A stretch of 29,873 nucleotides of DNA. Source: a virus. Made by a program: the position numbers and the translations under genes. The stretch lies in IMG/VR virus record IMGVR_UViG_3300019850_000004, positions 1-29,873 of that record; one strand, written 5' to 3'. Positions within the stretch are counted from its first letter, which is position 1. Each line of letters starts with the position of its first letter. Below the pieces are notes generated by a model. The model saw nothing but the letters and a program-made list of their open reading frames with translations. It did no database searches and was not told the DNA's origin. Of this stretch, positions 28,958-29,873 are shown one piece after another.

Positions 28958-29799
28958 GATAATGCTCCTCTCACATGCTTCATTGCTGTCTCTAGAGTGG
29001 CCGGTGTTAGGTGGCAATATCTCATTGTGGTCTTGAGATGCTTGTGTCCAAGTAACTCCTTCACAACATGTATGTCAACACCTTTATTGTTCAGTATGGA
29101 CGCAAAGGTGTGCCGCAGGGCGTGGAAGGTGAACTCTTCGTCTTCTGACAGCCCCATCTCTTCCCTAGCCCAGTTCCAAGCATCATACATTCGATCACGA
29201 AACCTGTTCTCCCCTGTCGTCTCATAGTTCCAAGGGCAGTAGTCATGGAACAGTTCCACCGCATCCGGAGTAATTGGAATGCTCCTGTGGGTCCCGTTCT
29301 TCGTGTCTCTGAAGGTTACGACACCATCAACTACATCTGTCTTAGGATTTACCTTAAGTATCTCGCCTCTTCTAGCACCTGTCAGCAAGGCAAGCCTACA
29401 AAAGGCCGCAGTGGCATATCCCAGCTCTCTTGAGGGGTACTTCAAGAGGGTACTTATGAGCGTCTCTCGTTCCTCTGGGGACAGCCACCGCGACTTCGGG
29501 GCGCTTTCCTTCTGCCAATCGAAGGAAGGCACTTCATCCAAGTATCCGTTCTTTACGCAAGCTTGTAGAAACTTCGACATAGCGGACAGATATCTGTTTA
29601 TCGTTGAACCTGAGACCTCGCTCTCATAGAGGTGGTCGATCAAGGATCGGATGTCAGCGTAGTTTACCGTTGATACATCCTTCTGTTTCCCTAAGAAAGC
29701 TAAGGAGACTTCGAGGCGTGCGTACGGCATCTTCTGATCCTTGGCTCCACGCCAAAGGGAAGGTCCGAGTTCTCTGTATGCTTCCTCTAGGGTTTTCAT
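28954..29799 (-). CDS. int: Tyrosine-family site-specific integrase
   Basis: 281 residues from the ATG at 29799, with GGAG 6 nt upstream; a TTG at 29811 is in frame but less likely. The N-terminal half holds a SAM-like core-binding domain (SLAFLGKQKDVSTVNYADIR; INRYLSAMSKFLQACVKNGY). All catalytic residues are visible: Arg143 (LLTGARRGE), Lys167 (DTKNGTHRS), His226 and Arg229 (FHALRHTFA), His252 (LLGHKH) and Tyr261 (TTMRYCHLT). It should therefore be active in integrating the phage genome. Integrase upstream of RNA polymerase is known in some marine T7-like phages. I found no attachment site or tRNA fragment nearby. Confidence 0.96.
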   Translation of the reverse strand: MKTLEEAYRELGPSLWRGAKDQKMPYARLEVSLAFLGKQKDVSTVNYADIRSLIDHLYESEVSGSTINRYLSAMSKFLQACVKNGYLDEVPSFDWQKESAPKSRWLSPEERETLISTLLKYPSRELGYATAAFCRLALLTGARRGEILKVNPKTDVVDGVVTFRDTKNGTHRSIPITPDAVELFHDYCPWNYETTGENRFRDRMYDAWNWAREEMGLSEDEEFTFHALRHTFASILNNKGVDIHVVKELLGHKHLKTTMRYCHLTPATLETAMKHVRGALS

Positions 29800-29800
29800 A

Positions 29801-29873
29801 TTATACTCCAATCATAGAAGGTATCGTGCTGAGTAGCAAGACCAGTGCCAGAATACCCATCTCAACAATACAC
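29801..29873 (-). CDS. End of a small hydrophobic protein (partial at the right edge)
   Basis: The frame is open from the window edge to TAA at 29801-29803, giving CIVEMGILALVLLLSTIPSM and then IGV. The stop lies within the spacer between the integrase ribosome site and ATG. This is probably the C-terminus of a small membrane peptide; an internal ATG would give only 19 residues. Too little is seen to name it. Confidence 0.4.
   Translation of the reverse strand, partial: CIVEMGILALVLLLSTIPSMIGV

Noticed and set aside
28604-29873. Attachment site or tRNA remnant near the integrase
   Set aside because: I looked for a T-arm-like GGTTCGAATCC and a long tRNA-like 3' end and saw none in the gaps around the integrase.
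1-29873. Circular or terminally redundant ends
   Set aside because: The first and last bases share no obvious common stretch, and a gene is cut at each end, so the window is treated as a fragment.
1-29873. CRISPR arrays, insertion sequences, rRNA genes
   Set aside because: No regularly spaced repeats of suitable length, no transposase motifs or terminal inverted repeats, and no rRNA-like sequence were noticed.

Overview
The window is most of the genome of a podovirus-type bacteriophage with a T7-like replication module. Every convincing gene lies on the minus strand, so the map reads from right (early) to left (late). The right half has the T7 replication order: single-subunit RNA polymerase, acidic-tailed single-stranded DNA-binding protein, endonuclease I, a lysin in the place of T7 gene 3.5, primase-helicase, family A DNA polymerase and 5'-3' exonuclease. 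A complete tyrosine integrase sits just upstream of the RNA polymerase, as in some marine T7-like phages, so a temperate lifestyle is possible. Nothing in the window identifies the host. The gene set resembles marine podophages of Proteobacteria, but that is inference.

Layout in transcription order. (1) 29873-25646: end of a small hydrophobic gene, integrase, small genes, RNA polymerase and a small acidic protein. (2) 25662-16301: replication and nucleotide metabolism, with M15 lysin, a small membrane protein that may be a holin, a winged-helix protein, MazG-like protein and dNMP kinase. (3) 16304-13542: accessory small genes, including an RNA ligase gene broken by a frameshift. Two intrinsic terminators (15446-15478 and 13369-13400) divide this part. 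(4) 13541-12487: about 1 kb with no convincing gene, carrying a phage promoter, palindromes and short repeats. (5) 12486-1: tail and ejection genes (collar-type tail protein, SPFH protein, nozzle-like protein, a cassette of small fibre-like proteins, DUF1353, an ejection-type protein with a peptidase S74 domain, two large likely internal virion proteins) and a gene that runs off the left edge. Terminase, portal, scaffold and major capsid genes are not in the window; they probably lie beyond the left edge.

Three copies of a phage-polymerase promoter-like sequence (plus-strand core CTATATGTGTCAYTCTGTT) point leftward: one inside the 5' end of the RNA polymerase gene itself, one after the terminator at 13.4 kb, and one directly before the nozzle-like gene at 10.1 kb. 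Genes are packed tightly, with many ATGA and TAATG stop/start overlaps. Several genes are shorter than 60 codons, and several start codons are best placed by Shine-Dalgarno sequences downstream of the first possible start.

The observations most worth following up are the promoter nested in the polymerase coding sequence, the promoter-driven untranslated stretch of about 0.83 kb, the frameshifted RNA ligase, the ejection-type protein with an S74 Ser-Lys dyad, the SPFH and Cys-His-Asp protein pair among the tail genes, and the combination of T7-type replication genes with tail genes that do not look like those of T7.
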